Assembly: GCF_002435945.1 (NCBI RefSeq)
Contig: NZ_DIXC01000064.1
Span: forward strand, 1-39,906
Length of the DNA: 39,906 nucleotides
Origin: Mesotoga sp. UBA6090
Lineage (GTDB): Bacteria; Thermotogota; Thermotogae; Petrotogales; Kosmotogaceae
Reading direction: 5' to 3'
This document shows, in pieces, positions 31,999-39,906 of the stretch (its first letter is position 1; each line of letters opens with the position of its first letter). The position numbers and the translations under genes are program-made. The notes beneath the pieces are model-generated. The model had not been told where the DNA came from. It was given only the letters and a program-made list of their open reading frames with translations, and did no database searches.

Positions 31999-33203
31999 TC
32001 TCTTGCTTCTCTTCTCAAATCGGTCCATATTCGATCGATAAAATTGTAGGTCAGCCATTCTTCGATGATGTGGAGTTTCCTTGTACCCTTTCTGGTTGGT
32101 TTGACGATGTCCTTCTTTCTTTGGAGATATCCTCTTGCTATTGCCGAGTGAAGGAGACATCTCATCCTCACCGGAAGCTTTCCGAAGTGTTCCTCAACAC
32201 GGCGGAGATCTAGTTGACCACCGTAAAGTGCCCAGAAAGAGTAATAGAGAATCGCTGAAAACTTCCCCATTTTGATTTTCTTACTGACGGGAAGCTTTCC
32301 GGAATCGATAAAGGAGAAGTATTTATCGAGCGAAAAGGTGTTTGTTCGAAACTCCTTTCCGTTGAAAGAAGAGGCGCTCGTGCCAATCCCCATAAAGAAT
32401 TCTCGTGAGACAGAGCTGTACTTTCTCCTTTCGCCCCTCTTCCTGAAGGTCCAGAGAGAATCTCTAACATAACCATGTGCGGGAGCGACGTTTTCCAGCT
32501 CTTCCAGTATCTCGAGTTCCTTTTCGGGATCGTTCTTAGTGTTTTTAAATGCCGTGTCTGCGAAACGCATCATAGGATAGACGGATACCTGTTCCGGACC
32601 GTAAGAAATCGCCGTCTTGAGATCCTCGACAATTCTCCTCCGGTCAAGCTGATAATCAAAGATCAAGTCCACGTCAACAAAGTCAAAGCCCGCGGAAGTA
32701 GTCTCGGCAATCGAATTCAGTGAAACACCGGAATCCTGTCTCCTTCGCCCCATCGAGTTCAAAGTGTGATCGTCGAAGGATTGGATCCCCAGACTGACGA
32801 AGTTAACGCCAGTTTCTCTTATCTCATAAAGTCTCTTGCTGGAAACATCCGCCGGGTGGATTTCAAGAGCGATTTCTCCATTCGTCGTTTCCTTGAAATG
32901 GGAGACGACTCCTCTCAGAAGGTCCAGGTCATAAGAAGGTGTCCCGCCTCCGATGTAGATGGAACTGAAATGTTCGATTTTCTCTAGTTCGGATTCTCGC
33001 TTCAAGGCATTCAAGTATCTAACGGTCAATTCAGCGTCGTATTTGGTTTTGTTGTAGGGACAGAAGCTACAGAAATCCGGGCAGAACGGGATATGAATAT
33101 ATAACCCGGGGGATGAATCGAAATTAAGCGGGCCAGCGCCATCCGCGTCTTCTATTCTAAACAGCCTTTTGCTAAGTTCCATGACTCTTTCGGCAAGACT
33201 CAT
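31968..33203 (-). CDS. Coproporphyrinogen-oxidase-like radical SAM protein (HemW/HemN-type)
   Basis: The 411-residue protein has the CxxxCxxC cluster at C41, C45 and C48 (IPFCPDFCSFCPYNK), then the glycine-rich SSIYIGGGTPSYDLDLL, EIHPADVSSKRL, NFVSLGIQSFDDHTLNSMGR and DVDLIFDY, all in HemN order. A HemN C-terminal domain follows. HemW is a heme chaperone while HemN/HemZ decarboxylates coproporphyrinogen; neighbouring heme genes are missing, so the name stays general. It is cytoplasmic. The ATG at 33203 has GGGAGGAAAAT upstream. The 3' end overlaps RbgA by 31 bases on the opposite strand. Confidence 0.9.
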   Translation of the reverse strand: MSLAERVMELSKRLFRIEDADGAGPLNFDSSPGLYIHIPFCPDFCSFCPYNKTKYDAELTVRYLNALKRESELEKIEHFSSIYIGGGTPSYDLDLLRGVVSHFKETTNGEIALEIHPADVSSKRLYEIRETGVNFVSLGIQSFDDHTLNSMGRRRQDSGVSLNSIAETTSAGFDFVDVDLIFDYQLDRRRIVEDLKTAISYGPEQVSVYPMMRFADTAFKNTKNDPEKELEILEELENVAPAHGYVRDSLWTFRKRGERRKYSSVSREFFMGIGTSASSFNGKEFRTNTFSLDKYFSFIDSGKLPVSKKIKMGKFSAILYYSFWALYGGQLDLRRVEEHFGKLPVRMRCLLHSAIARGYLQRKKDIVKPTRKGTRKLHIIEEWLTYNFIDRIWTDLRREARDHFASLESTL

Positions 33204-33244
33204 TATTTTCCTCCCGCTCCATTTTAGTACGAAAAGTGTGTTAA

Positions 33245-33250
33245 TATAAT
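33245..33250 (+). promoter_or_regulatory. -10 box of the flavoprotein gene
   Basis: A perfect TATAAT at 33245-33250 lies about 40 bases before the TTG start at 33293. No convincing -35 hexamer occurs at 16-18 bases upstream, so the assignment is partial. Confidence 0.4.
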
Positions 33251-33292
33251 ATATGTTCTGAGCATATATCTCATCCTATCTGGAGGTGTTAC

Positions 33293-34639
33293 TTGAAAAA
33301 GGACGTAGTAATAGTGGGAGGAGGTCCCGCCGGAATCGTCACGGCGACAACGGCAAAGAAGACCTATCCCGACAAGAGCATTGTGGTTATCAGAAGGGAA
33401 CGTGAAGGAGTCGTCCCCTGTGGAATTCCCTACATATTCCATACTCTTCCGACTGTAGATGCCAATGCCATGCCTATTAAAGGCGCTGAAGATCTGGGAA
33501 TCGATTTCATTTTCGATGAAGTCGATGAGATCTGCACTGATTCCAAAATGGTTAAGCTCTCCGGTGGGGAGTCTATCGAATATGAAAAACTGGTTATTGC
33601 CACGGGTTCACAACCGATATTTCCTCCAATAAAGGGTAGCAAGCTTCCGGGTGTCTTTACCATAGCCAAGGACAAAGAGTATCTGAAGAGTGTATGTGCT
33701 GTCGCCAAATCTGCGAAGAAAGTCGTAGTCGTTGGTGGAGGTTTTATAGGAGTTGAGGTTTCAGACGAGATCCTCTCAGATGGAAAGGAAGTCTATCTGG
33801 TCGAGGCCGTCGACCAGATACTGATGGCGGCCTTTGACAAGGAATTTGGAACTATGGTGAGCGAAAGACTTGAAAAGAAAGGTATGAAGCTGCGCACCGG
33901 GATGAAGTTGTGTGAGATCAAAGGAGAAGATAAGGTCTCTGGAGTTGTACTTGACAATGGTGAAGAGATCGAAGCAGACATGGTAATACTTTCAATAGGT
34001 TACAGACCGAACGTAAAGCTTCTGGAAAGCATCCCCGTTCACAGGGGTATAACCGGTGGAATATGGGCCGATGAATACATGAGAACCAGTGTCCAAGACG
34101 TCTTCGCCGCCGGTGACTGTGTCGAACACAAATGTTTCTTCACTAGAAAACCCAGTAGACTGATGCTGGCGTCCACAGCTGCTTTTGAAGCAAGAGTTGC
34201 CGGTTCGAATCTTTTCAGCCTCAAGATGGTTAGGGAGAATCACGGAAATCTCGGAGTGTTCTCCACTTCAGTGGCCGGTCTTACGGTCGCTGCGGCAGGC
34301 CTTACGGAGTCTACTGCAAAGATGGAAAACTTCGATTACGTGGTCGGGGTTGCAAAGGGAATAGACAGACATCCCGGTTCGCTTCCCGACAAGTCGGAAA
34401 TCTTTGTCAAAATGATCTTCTCCAAGGAGAGCGGGATTCTTCTTGGAGCCCAGATGGCTGGTGGAAAAAGCATCGGAGAGATGATCAATATTATCGGTCT
34501 AGGTTTGCAGAAAGGAATAACCGTGAACGATTTCCTTACGATGCAGATCGGTTCCCACCCGCTGCTCACGGCCGCTCCTACTAGCTATCCGTTAACTCTA
34601 GCGGCTGAAAATGCTCTAATGAATTTGAGAAAGGAATAA
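33293..34639 (+). CDS. FAD/NAD(P)-dependent pyridine nucleotide-disulfide oxidoreductase (NADH oxidase/CoA-disulfide reductase type)
   Basis: The 448-residue protein starts at a TTG after GGAGGTGTTAC. An FAD-binding GGGPAG is at about residues 9-14, with a second dinucleotide site in VVVVGGGFIGVEVSDEI. C43 (EGVVPCGIPYIF) sits where the redox-active cysteine is found in CoA-disulfide reductase and NADH oxidase. VFAAGDCVEHKCFFTRKPSR is the second FAD motif, and a dimerisation domain ends it. Only a single active cysteine is present. It could reduce oxygen, polysulfide or CoA disulfide with NAD(P)H, a role in redox or oxygen defence. Other substrates cannot be excluded. Confidence 0.9.
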   Translation: MKKDVVIVGGGPAGIVTATTAKKTYPDKSIVVIRREREGVVPCGIPYIFHTLPTVDANAMPIKGAEDLGIDFIFDEVDEICTDSKMVKLSGGESIEYEKLVIATGSQPIFPPIKGSKLPGVFTIAKDKEYLKSVCAVAKSAKKVVVVGGGFIGVEVSDEILSDGKEVYLVEAVDQILMAAFDKEFGTMVSERLEKKGMKLRTGMKLCEIKGEDKVSGVVLDNGEEIEADMVILSIGYRPNVKLLESIPVHRGITGGIWADEYMRTSVQDVFAAGDCVEHKCFFTRKPSRLMLASTAAFEARVAGSNLFSLKMVRENHGNLGVFSTSVAGLTVAAAGLTESTAKMENFDYVVGVAKGIDRHPGSLPDKSEIFVKMIFSKESGILLGAQMAGGKSIGEMINIIGLGLQKGITVNDFLTMQIGSHPLLTAAPTSYPLTLAAENALMNLRKE

Positions 34640-34657
34640 GAAACACTACAAATAGAA

Positions 34658-34685
34658 GAAGCTACCCTAAGGGTAGCTTCTTTTT
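34658..34685 (+). terminator. Rho-independent terminator of the flavoprotein gene
   Basis: GAAGCTACCC at 34658-34667 pairs perfectly with GGGTAGCTTC at 34671-34680 over the loop TAA, followed by TTTTT. On the minus strand the stem is preceded by the phosphoglycerate mutase stop, so it may serve both converging genes. Confidence 0.9.
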
Positions 34686-34698
34686 ATGCTGGCAGATA

Positions 34699-35445
34699 TT
34701 ACTTTGCTTTCCCCTGATTCGCGACTGCCTGTTGTGCCTTTGCTATCTCTTCCGGGTCACCCAGATAGTAATGCTTTATGGGTTCTAGATCGTCATCCAG
34801 TTCATAAACTAGAGGTATTCCGGTCGGAATGTTCAATCCTACGATCTCCTCGTCTGGGATATTGTCCAGATACTTGACCAGTGCCCTAAGGCTATTTCCG
34901 TGAGCTACTATCAGAACTTTCTTTCCAGACTTTATCTCTGTGGATATCTCATTTTTCCAAAGTGGCAGGAATCTTGCCACTGTGTCCTTAAGGCACTCAG
35001 TTCTCGGGAGTTCGTTATCTGAAAGAGATTTGTATTTCGGATCATGTCCGGGGAATCTCTCGTCACTTTCTTCGAGCGCAGGCGGCCGAATATCATAGCT
35101 CCTCCTCCAGATCTTTACCTGTTCTTCGCCGTGTTTTGCAGCGGTTTCGGCTTTGTTTAAACCCTGAAGGGCTCCGTAATGTCTCTCGTTCAGTCTCCAG
35201 TCTCTAATCACCGGAATCCACATAAGATCCATTTCGTCCATTATGTACCACAAGGTTCTTATTGCTCTCTTCAGAACTGAAGTGTATGCAAGATCGAAAT
35301 TGTATCCCTCGGCCTTCAGTATTTCCCCCGCTTTCTTTGCTTCCTCTCTACCCTTTTCGGATAGATCAACATCGGTCCAGCCAGTGAAGCGATTCTCTTT
35401 GTTCCAAGTACTTTCTCCGTGCCTTACCAGTACGAGTTTGGTCAT
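34699..35445 (-). CDS. gpmA: 2,3-bisphosphoglycerate-dependent phosphoglycerate mutase
   Basis: The 248-residue enzyme interconverts 3- and 2-phosphoglycerate in glycolysis. It begins MTKLVLVRHGESTWNKENRF with the phosphohistidine at H9 (RHGE). WRLNERHYGALQGLNKAETA follows with the acid/base glutamate, then RSYDIRPPALEESDERFPGH, and VLIVAHGNSLRALVKYLD with the second histidine. Length and motifs match the dimeric dPGM type. The ATG has GGAGGAG upstream. Confidence 0.95.
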   Translation of the reverse strand: MTKLVLVRHGESTWNKENRFTGWTDVDLSEKGREEAKKAGEILKAEGYNFDLAYTSVLKRAIRTLWYIMDEMDLMWIPVIRDWRLNERHYGALQGLNKAETAAKHGEEQVKIWRRSYDIRPPALEESDERFPGHDPKYKSLSDNELPRTECLKDTVARFLPLWKNEISTEIKSGKKVLIVAHGNSLRALVKYLDNIPDEEIVGLNIPTGIPLVYELDDDLEPIKHYYLGDPEEIAKAQQAVANQGKAK

Positions 35446-35533
35446 ATTTCTCCTCCTTCCTTATATCTCCTACATTATAAACTATTCTTCAAATTGGGGT
35501 AGAACAGCCTATCTTTCGAAATAGTTGACAGTC

Positions 35534-36355
35534 TTACTTCCTGTTCTTTGTCATCCATTCGACCGCGAAATCTACCAGCTCTACCTGGGGAATCAACACT
35601 GCTTTTCCATATCCAACCACTCCCCTATTGACAATTGATGGAAAGGTTTCTTCAAAAGCCTTTCCTATCGTTTCAAAGTCATCCGTATCGAGCTCATAGT
35701 CGATGAACTCTCTCCAGACTCTCTTTCCATTTTCGCTTATAGGGGCCCCGTCTTTGCAAAGTTTTCTCGATGGAAAATCGGCGCGGTACTCTGCAAGATG
35801 TAAAGAGCTGTTATTCTGATGGCTCACCCCCAGGAGCAATATGTAAGCATTGAGGTCATACAATCTGGCCAGAGGCGATCCCTCTCCCATTCCAAACTCC
35901 AGTTCGTGGTTATCGACTATGTAAGAGGCTCTCTTCCCTCTCGCAGTAAAAGAAACCTGGGGGTGATCGCTCCTGATGACACCCTTCATCTTTCTAAAGG
36001 TCTCGGAGATTACACCCATTCCTCTGGTGGGGGTTTCGGCTCTGTTGAAGGGAGGCATTGTCCTTCTAATTGCGTCGAACCAGCTCTCTGGAACAGGGGG
36101 ATTTGACCAGTTAGATGGCTCGCTTAGATCTCCGGAATGAGCCGGCATAACCAGTGTTCCATCCTCGTCTAGAATCGCTTCAAGTGCCTTTACTACGGCA
36201 ACGGCACCGCCACAGACCCAGCCCAGTCTGCTCAGGGAAGAATGTACTAGCAATACCATTCCCCTTTTGACTCCAAGTTGTTTGAGATCGGAGATAAGAC
36301 TCTTCGAAGTTACCGGCCCGTTATTGCTCATCTTCACTGCTTCGGCTTCACTCAT
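35534..36355 (-). CDS. AAC(3) family N-acetyltransferase (aminoglycoside 3-N-acetyltransferase-like)
   Basis: The 273-residue protein shows the AAC(3)/YokD family sequence. It runs LLVHSSLSRLGWVCGGAVAV, LVMPAHSGDLSEPSNWSNPP, ETPTRGMGVISETFRKMKGV, DHPQVSFTARGKRA and ILLLGVSHQNNSSLHLAEY. These enzymes transfer acetyl from acetyl-CoA to an amino group. Many chromosomal members have no resistance role and unknown natural substrates, so resistance should not be assumed. A start at 36328 would remove nine residues and also fits, but 36355 has the better GGGAG upstream. The gene stands alone on the minus strand next to a small membrane-anchored protein. Confidence 0.85.
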   Translation of the reverse strand: MSEAEAVKMSNNGPVTSKSLISDLKQLGVKRGMVLLVHSSLSRLGWVCGGAVAVVKALEAILDEDGTLVMPAHSGDLSEPSNWSNPPVPESWFDAIRRTMPPFNRAETPTRGMGVISETFRKMKGVIRSDHPQVSFTARGKRASYIVDNHELEFGMGEGSPLARLYDLNAYILLLGVSHQNNSSLHLAEYRADFPSRKLCKDGAPISENGKRVWREFIDYELDTDDFETIGKAFEETFPSIVNRGVVGYGKAVLIPQVELVDFAVEWMTKNRK

Positions 36356-36390
36356 TTACTACTCCCGAAAATCGATCACAATGAACTTCA

Positions 36391-36786
36391 TCATTTCACG
36401 ATTAACCATTTTATCTCAATCTCAGCGCTTCTCCTGTCTGCAGAAGGGTTCTCGAAAATGACCTTCAGATTGTATTCACCATCGCCTTCAAAGATCAATT
36501 CATTCTTTGTTTCTTCCCAATCATCGGCGAGACTGGCGGCTTCTTTCCCGTCGCTTTCCACTACCAGGTATGCGTTGTTGCCGATCATAACTTTTTTGCC
36601 CATTCGCGCTATAAGCTGCTGGCCCGGCCTGAGTGAGACGGTGGCAAAGCTGTTTCCCGAATCCCCGGCATAGAGTGTCTTGCTCTCGTAGCCGTCGAAT
36701 CCAGCTAGGCAGAGTGTCAAGATCACAAGTCCGATTATTCCCAGAATCGTAAAAAAACGACCTACATCGATAAGGGTCAAAGTCAT
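36391..36786 (-). CDS. Small membrane-anchored protein of unknown function
   Basis: The 131-residue protein starts at the ATG at 36786, after ACGGAGGTA. Residues about 10-30 (FFTILGIIGLVILTLCLAGF) form one transmembrane helix. The rest is a predicted outward-facing beta-rich domain with KTLYAGDSGNSFATVSLRPG, GKKVMIGNNAYLVVESDGKE and ELIFEGDGEYNLKVIFENPS. I do not recognise a family. Upstream codons that keep the frame open lack a ribosome binding site and were excluded. Confidence 0.65.
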   Translation of the reverse strand: MTLTLIDVGRFFTILGIIGLVILTLCLAGFDGYESKTLYAGDSGNSFATVSLRPGQQLIARMGKKVMIGNNAYLVVESDGKEAASLADDWEETKNELIFEGDGEYNLKVIFENPSADRRSAEIEIKWLIVK

Positions 36787-37062
36787 TACCTCCGTAGTGC
36801 CTGTAATAGATAGATTATAACCGAATTCAGACCGGATGTTGTTCTTAGAGCCGCTGATAGAGCAGAAATTCGGGACTGTAATCACATCTAATTAGGACGA
36901 TTTCAGTCGATGTATAATTGAAGGGATGATCATGAGCCTCATGTCTAGAATTAATGGCTTTCCGATTTCAAATATTGGGTTCTCATTCACTATATCCATT
37001 TGGTTTTGGACAGGAGAGACTATATTATTGTGATAGAGATAGTTGAAAGGGGGTAAACTGCC

Positions 37063-37689
37063 TTGAAGATAATTATCTTTGGTGGTACCGGAAGAGTGGG
37101 GAGGGTCATTCTCGATAGGGCCTTAGGCGAAAATCATATAGTCACAGTCTTCGTTGGAGACGTTTCGAAGTTGACGGTAAGAAAAGAGAATCTTAGGATC
37201 TTCCAGGGGGACGTCTTCAACAGTCAGAGCGTAAGAGACGCAATAAGAGGTCAGGATGCCATAATCAGTGCCCTCGGTCCAGACAATTCGGGCAGTGTCA
37301 ACGATACCCTGGCAGTCGCTATGAGAAATATTGTCAATGGCGCAAGAGATACCGAGGTAAACAAGATAGTCACGATTGCGAATTCCGGGATTCTTCAGCT
37401 TTCCCCTAGAGAGCTAAGGCTCGATTCTCCCAACTATCCTCAGTACCTGAAGAAATCCTCAAGAGAATTTCTGGACGCATTCGAAATCCTCAAGACTTCT
37501 GAACTGGATTGGGTTGTCGTATGCCCGCCATTCATGACGTTTTCAGAGGGCAACCAGAGTTACAGGGTTTCTGCCGACTTCCTTCCCGAAAATGGAGTGA
37601 AGATTTCGATTCAGGATGTTGCTGAATTCGCCTTCAAACAGTTGTTCACCTCTGAGTACTCTCAAAAGAGAGTTGGTATAGCCTATTAG
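37063..37689 (+). CDS. NAD(P)-binding atypical SDR protein (NmrA/BVR-B-like)
   Basis: The 208-residue protein starts at a TTG after AAGGGGG and opens with MKIIIFGGTGRVGRVILDRA, the glycine-rich nucleotide-binding motif of atypical short-chain dehydrogenases. QGDVFNSQSVRDAIRGQDAI then ISALGP follows, and a C-terminal WVVVCPPFMTF strand. The NNH or YxxxK catalytic pattern is not obvious, as in many NAD(P)H-binding proteins of this group. A role as a redox sensor or reductase is possible. It is cytoplasmic and followed 12 bases later by a membrane protein gene. Confidence 0.85.
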   Translation: MKIIIFGGTGRVGRVILDRALGENHIVTVFVGDVSKLTVRKENLRIFQGDVFNSQSVRDAIRGQDAIISALGPDNSGSVNDTLAVAMRNIVNGARDTEVNKIVTIANSGILQLSPRELRLDSPNYPQYLKKSSREFLDAFEILKTSELDWVVVCPPFMTFSEGNQSYRVSADFLPENGVKISIQDVAEFAFKQLFTSEYSQKRVGIAY

Positions 37690-37701
37690 AATGGAGTTAT
37701 C

Positions 37702-38314
37702 TTGAAAAGAGAAAGCCCCAGTTCGGAAATACGTATTAACAGGCTGGAGTCACTTACCGATGGTGTTTTTGCCATCGCCATGACTATTCTCGTCCTATCA
37801 CTCGAAGTACCAAACAGAAGTCAGGTCACGAGCCAAAGCGAACTTGTTCAGAACGTCATGAGCAAGGGTTATCAGTTCTTGAGCTACTTCATACCCTTCT
37901 TCGTTATTGGATCGATCTGGATCTCGACTATAAGGAGAACACACATTCTCAATAAGACCGATTACAAATACCTTTGGCTCAACATGCTCAATCTCTTCTT
38001 CGTCACTACGATTCCTTTCACCACATCCCTTTTGGGAGATTACGGTGAGTATGAATTTGCAGAGTTGCTCTTCCACTTCAATATCCTGGTACTTGAGATC
38101 ATCGCTCTAGTTCAGTGGCAGTATCTGATGAAGAACAGAGATCTGATCCGCGAAGATGCAATACGATGATGCGAACTTGCTCTACTATAGAAAAGTCTAT
38201 ATCTTTCATGTAATTGTTCCTTTGCTCGGTATTGCGGTCTCGGTGTTTACTCCCGTTTGGAGCAATCTTGTCTATCTCGTCATATTTTTCAGGGTGTTTT
38301 TTATCCGTAGGTAA
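37702..38314 (+). pseudogene. TMEM175/DUF1211 family potassium-channel-like protein, frameshifted
   Basis: A TTG start at 37702 (TGGAGT upstream) opens 155 codons with the family motif RLESLTDGVFAIAMTILVLS, close to the F-S-D-G-V-F-A-I-A-M-T-L of TMEM175, and four further hydrophobic segments. This frame ends at a TGA at 38167-38169. In the +1 frame an ATG at 38156 opens 52 more codons (ANLLYYRKVYIFHVIVPLLG then IAVSVFTPVWSNLVYLVIFF) ending with a TAA at 38312-38314. Those residues supply the last two helices that members of about 200 residues have, so the gene is probably split by a one-base indel. Translational coupling or programmed frameshifting at the overlap is a less likely alternative. 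Confidence 0.7.
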
Positions 38315-38364
38315 TACTACGGAACATAAATAATTGCTAGAATATATCTATAATCTAGGGGGCG

Positions 38365-38721
38365 ATGAAAATAGCTTTCACCATTATTCGGTTTATAGTT
38401 GCGGTTCTAACTGCCGTAACAGGAGTGTATATAGTATTAAGACCAGAATCCTACGCAAAACTTGCCGGGTTTTCGACTGGCAATCCGAGAGGAAGGACCG
38501 AGACAAAGGCAGTTATGGGGGGAACCTTTATCGGGCTGGGAGTGGCTCCAATAATCCTCCTGGGCTCAACGACTGCCTTCACTTTTCTGGGGATAGTCTA
38601 TTTGTTCATCGCTGCAACGCGAATTTTATCAACGTTTGTGGACAAGTCTTACACGTTCACCAATTTAATTATCCTTCTTGTTGAAATAGCATTTGGTCTA
38701 ATTATGGTGATTTCTGTGTGA
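38365..38721 (+). CDS. Small four-helix membrane protein (DUF4345-like)
   Basis: The 118-residue protein starts at an ATG with GGGGGCG upstream. It has about four hydrophobic segments. The signature KIAFTIIRFIVAVLTAVTGV, then RPESYAKLAGF and AVMGGTFIGLGVAPIILLGS resembles DUF4345 proteins, whose function is unknown. It is followed by a strong terminator. The neighbours (TMEM175 remnant, GNAT) give no clue to its function. Confidence 0.6.
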   Translation: MKIAFTIIRFIVAVLTAVTGVYIVLRPESYAKLAGFSTGNPRGRTETKAVMGGTFIGLGVAPIILLGSTTAFTFLGIVYLFIAATRILSTFVDKSYTFTNLIILLVEIAFGLIMVISV

Positions 38722-38729
38722 ACTGATAG

Positions 38730-38753
38730 AAACCGACTTAGGTCGGTTTTTTT
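38730..38753 (+). terminator. Rho-independent terminator of the DUF4345-like gene
   Basis: AAACCGAC at 38730-38737 pairs with GTCGGTTT at 38742-38749 over the loop TTAG, ending in a run of seven T (38747-38753). Confidence 0.85.
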
Positions 38754-38807
38754 ATGCAAAGAGTTCTTACCCTTGTGAGCTCGATTGAAGAAATGGAGGA
38801 AAGAAAA

Positions 38808-39524
38808 TTGAGAGAGGAAGATCTAAAGAGGGCAATACTTGAAGCATGGTCAAAACGATTGGGTTTTTCATCTGATAGATTTTTTCTTGGAACGCATTTC
38901 TTTTTTCCCGATGAGAGCAAGAGAGGGAAGGGCGGGATCGAGCAACTGAGTTTTGAAAGGCAGACAGTCATCTTATACGATCCCTTGTTGGAAGATGTTT
39001 TCAAGTCTTTAGAAACCCAGGATGAGAATCCCGGCGACTATTTGGCCGATTTGATTCGAGACTCGTTTCTTCTTTTGAAGAAGACTTCCATCAAATATCT
39101 CAATCCTTCAAATTACGTTCCTTTTTACCCGCCTGCCGAGTTCACAGTAAGAAGGCTCAATCAAGGGGACAGAACGGCCTTTTATCGTTTCAGAAATAAG
39201 TGCACCAGGGAGGATCTGGCCGAGGGGTTTGTAGAGCTTGATCACGTTGCCGTTTTCGGAGCGCTCTACGAAGACGAAATCGTTGCGGTTTCGAGCATAA
39301 TCGAGTGGGATGAAATCGCAGATATCGGCATAATTACAATGCCTGATTTCAGGGAGCTCGGTCTGGGTAAAGCTCTTGGTTCTAGAGCGAGCGAGTGGGC
39401 GGTCATAAACAAAAAACTTATTCAGTACAGACATAACGTCTTGAACTATGGATCGCTTAAGGTTTCTCGAGCACTGGGGTTTAGAGAGTACATTGTAGAT
39501 CAGGAATACTTATTTAAAGGATAA
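38808..39524 (+). CDS. GNAT family N-acetyltransferase
   Basis: The 238-residue protein has a C-terminal GNAT fold: FTVRRLNQGDRTAFYRFRNK, VFGALYEDEIVAVSSIIEW, DIGIITMPDFRELGLGKALG with the acetyl-CoA loop (R-x-x-G-x-G-x-A analogue), and SRALGFREYIVDQEYLF. The N-terminal 120 residues match nothing I recognise, and resemble an accessory domain. The start chosen is a TTG at 38808, eight bases after GGAGG. An in-frame ATG at 38754 would lie inside the terminator T run and lacks a binding site. The acceptor is unknown. Confidence 0.8.
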   Translation: MREEDLKRAILEAWSKRLGFSSDRFFLGTHFFFPDESKRGKGGIEQLSFERQTVILYDPLLEDVFKSLETQDENPGDYLADLIRDSFLLLKKTSIKYLNPSNYVPFYPPAEFTVRRLNQGDRTAFYRFRNKCTREDLAEGFVELDHVAVFGALYEDEIVAVSSIIEWDEIADIGIITMPDFRELGLGKALGSRASEWAVINKKLIQYRHNVLNYGSLKVSRALGFREYIVDQEYLFKG

Positions 39525-39702
39525 ATAGTCTTGAGCTGGAGACAAGAGAACCCAGATTTCTTCTCGTGAGTAATCAGCTGTCCTTGTTATTGTAACGTGT
39601 AAGCCAAAACTTCTTCTAATTAGGGATCGATTCGTAGCTCTAGGATCGTAATGCATCATAATTAAATCTACTCAAGAGAGAGTTAATGCATCAAAATAGA
39701 AT
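39525..39702. other. Gap before the right-edge transposase
   Basis: These bases contain no gene. The right-hand part holds the first of two tandem 25-base repeats, probably part of an IS end. I could not fix the exact terminal base of the element. Confidence 0.5.
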
Positions 39703-39708
39703 CTACTC
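39649..39708. repeat. Two tandem 25-base repeats at a probable IS end
   Basis: Copies at 39649-39673 and 39684-39708 both start TAATGCATCA and end AATCTACTC, with three mismatches and a 35-base period. The second copy contains the transposase stop codon. Tandem binding sites at the ends are typical of several DDE/integrase-type transposons. Confidence 0.65.
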
Positions 39709-39906
39709 GAAATCGAATTGAAGGGAATTAAGAACACCTCCCTTTGACTTAGATTTTAGTATTTGTATGTCAACCAATAATTCCTGAGAATGTGCTATAT
39801 TACTCTTTAGTTTGTATAAGTCTAGGGCTTCGTGAACCTTGCGAAGCTCATCTTTTTTTGTACAGTCAATCCAGGGAGAGTTAAGCACTCTTTCATACGG
39901 AGTAGC
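39703..39906 (-). CDS. DDE/integrase-type transposase, C-terminal end (partial)
   Basis: A minus-strand frame open from the right edge ends with TAG at 39705-39703 and encodes 67 residues. The segment ATPYERVLNSPWIDCTKKDE then LRKVHEALDLYKLKSNI is the common C-terminal tail of rve-domain (integrase-like) transposases, which end with TPYxRVLESP followed by a KLRxxxExLNPxELKxxI helix. The catalytic core is outside the window. A start inside the window would be meaningless. Family naming beyond the integrase-like group is not possible here. Confidence 0.7.
   Translation of the reverse strand, partial: ATPYERVLNSPWIDCTKKDELRKVHEALDLYKLKSNIAHSQELLVDIQILKSKSKGGVLNSLQFDFE

Noticed and set aside
35534..36355. 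Acquired aminoglycoside resistance gene
   Set aside because: The protein is AAC(3)-like, but there is no mobile element, integron or resistance context next to it, and many chromosomal relatives are not resistance enzymes.
38304..38323. Terminator formed by TCCGTAG/CTACGGA
   Set aside because: The stem is perfect but no T run follows in the transcribed direction, and it spans the stop codon of the frameshifted channel gene.

Overview
The window looks like a chromosomal segment of a mesophilic member of the Thermotogota, most like Mesotoga/Kosmotogaceae. This is an inference from gene content (duplicated peptide and sugar ABC systems, a DUF4438 protein, dipeptide epimerase, RbgA and a CoA-disulfide-reductase-like flavoprotein), from strong GGAGG ribosome binding sites, and from frequent TTG starts. 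No 16S or marker search was possible. About 30 intact genes are seen, with several broken ones and unusually rich intergenic repeats.

Layout. 1-178: the 3' end of a group II intron (last 33 codons of its maturase, domain V and domain VI). 445-4755: minus-strand genes for a ROK sugar kinase, a secreted single-Cache protein, an N-acylglucosamine-6-phosphate 2-epimerase (NanE) and a DUF4127 protein. 4756-9257: a decayed zone with a broken GyrI-like gene, a secreted beta-helix protein and a lipoprotein gene interrupted by an amber codon. 9258-10151: a DMT-family exporter. 10207-16770: a complete oligopeptide/dipeptide ABC operon headed by an L-Ala-D/L-Glu-type dipeptide epimerase, from one probable promoter. 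16771-18184: 1.4 kb without an intact gene, packed with modular palindromic repeats and an insertion sequence remnant. 18185-20046: a GntR/UTRA regulator with a DUF1343 (NamZ-like exo-N-acetylmuramidase) gene. 20226-28157: a divergent sugar or polyol locus, with an FGGY kinase and class II aldolase leftward and a binding protein, double ATPase, two permeases and a DeoR regulator rightward. 28279-39524: mostly housekeeping and small-family genes (nicotinamidase, glycosidase-like protein, DUF4438, RbgA, HemW-like radical SAM, flavoprotein oxidoreductase, phosphoglycerate mutase, AAC(3)-like acetyltransferase, SDR, a frameshifted TMEM175-like channel gene, DUF4345, GNAT). The right edge enters a DDE/integrase-type transposase flanked by tandem 25-bp repeats.

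How genes fit together. The peptide operon with its epimerase, the DUF1343 hydrolase, NanE and the ROK kinase together suggest salvage of peptidoglycan-derived peptides and amino sugars. The divergent locus is a self-contained uptake, phosphorylation and aldol-cleavage module. Its two operons each carry a matching AAGT-N4-ACTT palindrome at nearly the same distance (72 and 73 nt) from their first start codons, probably the DeoR operator.

The least explained signal is a family of mosaic intergenic repeats (near 230-411, 8680-9130, 17030-18165 and 28179-28198). In these, short fixed linkers such as GAAGTGATGC and GCCAGT alternate with short palindromes whose sequences differ but whose ability to pair is largely kept.
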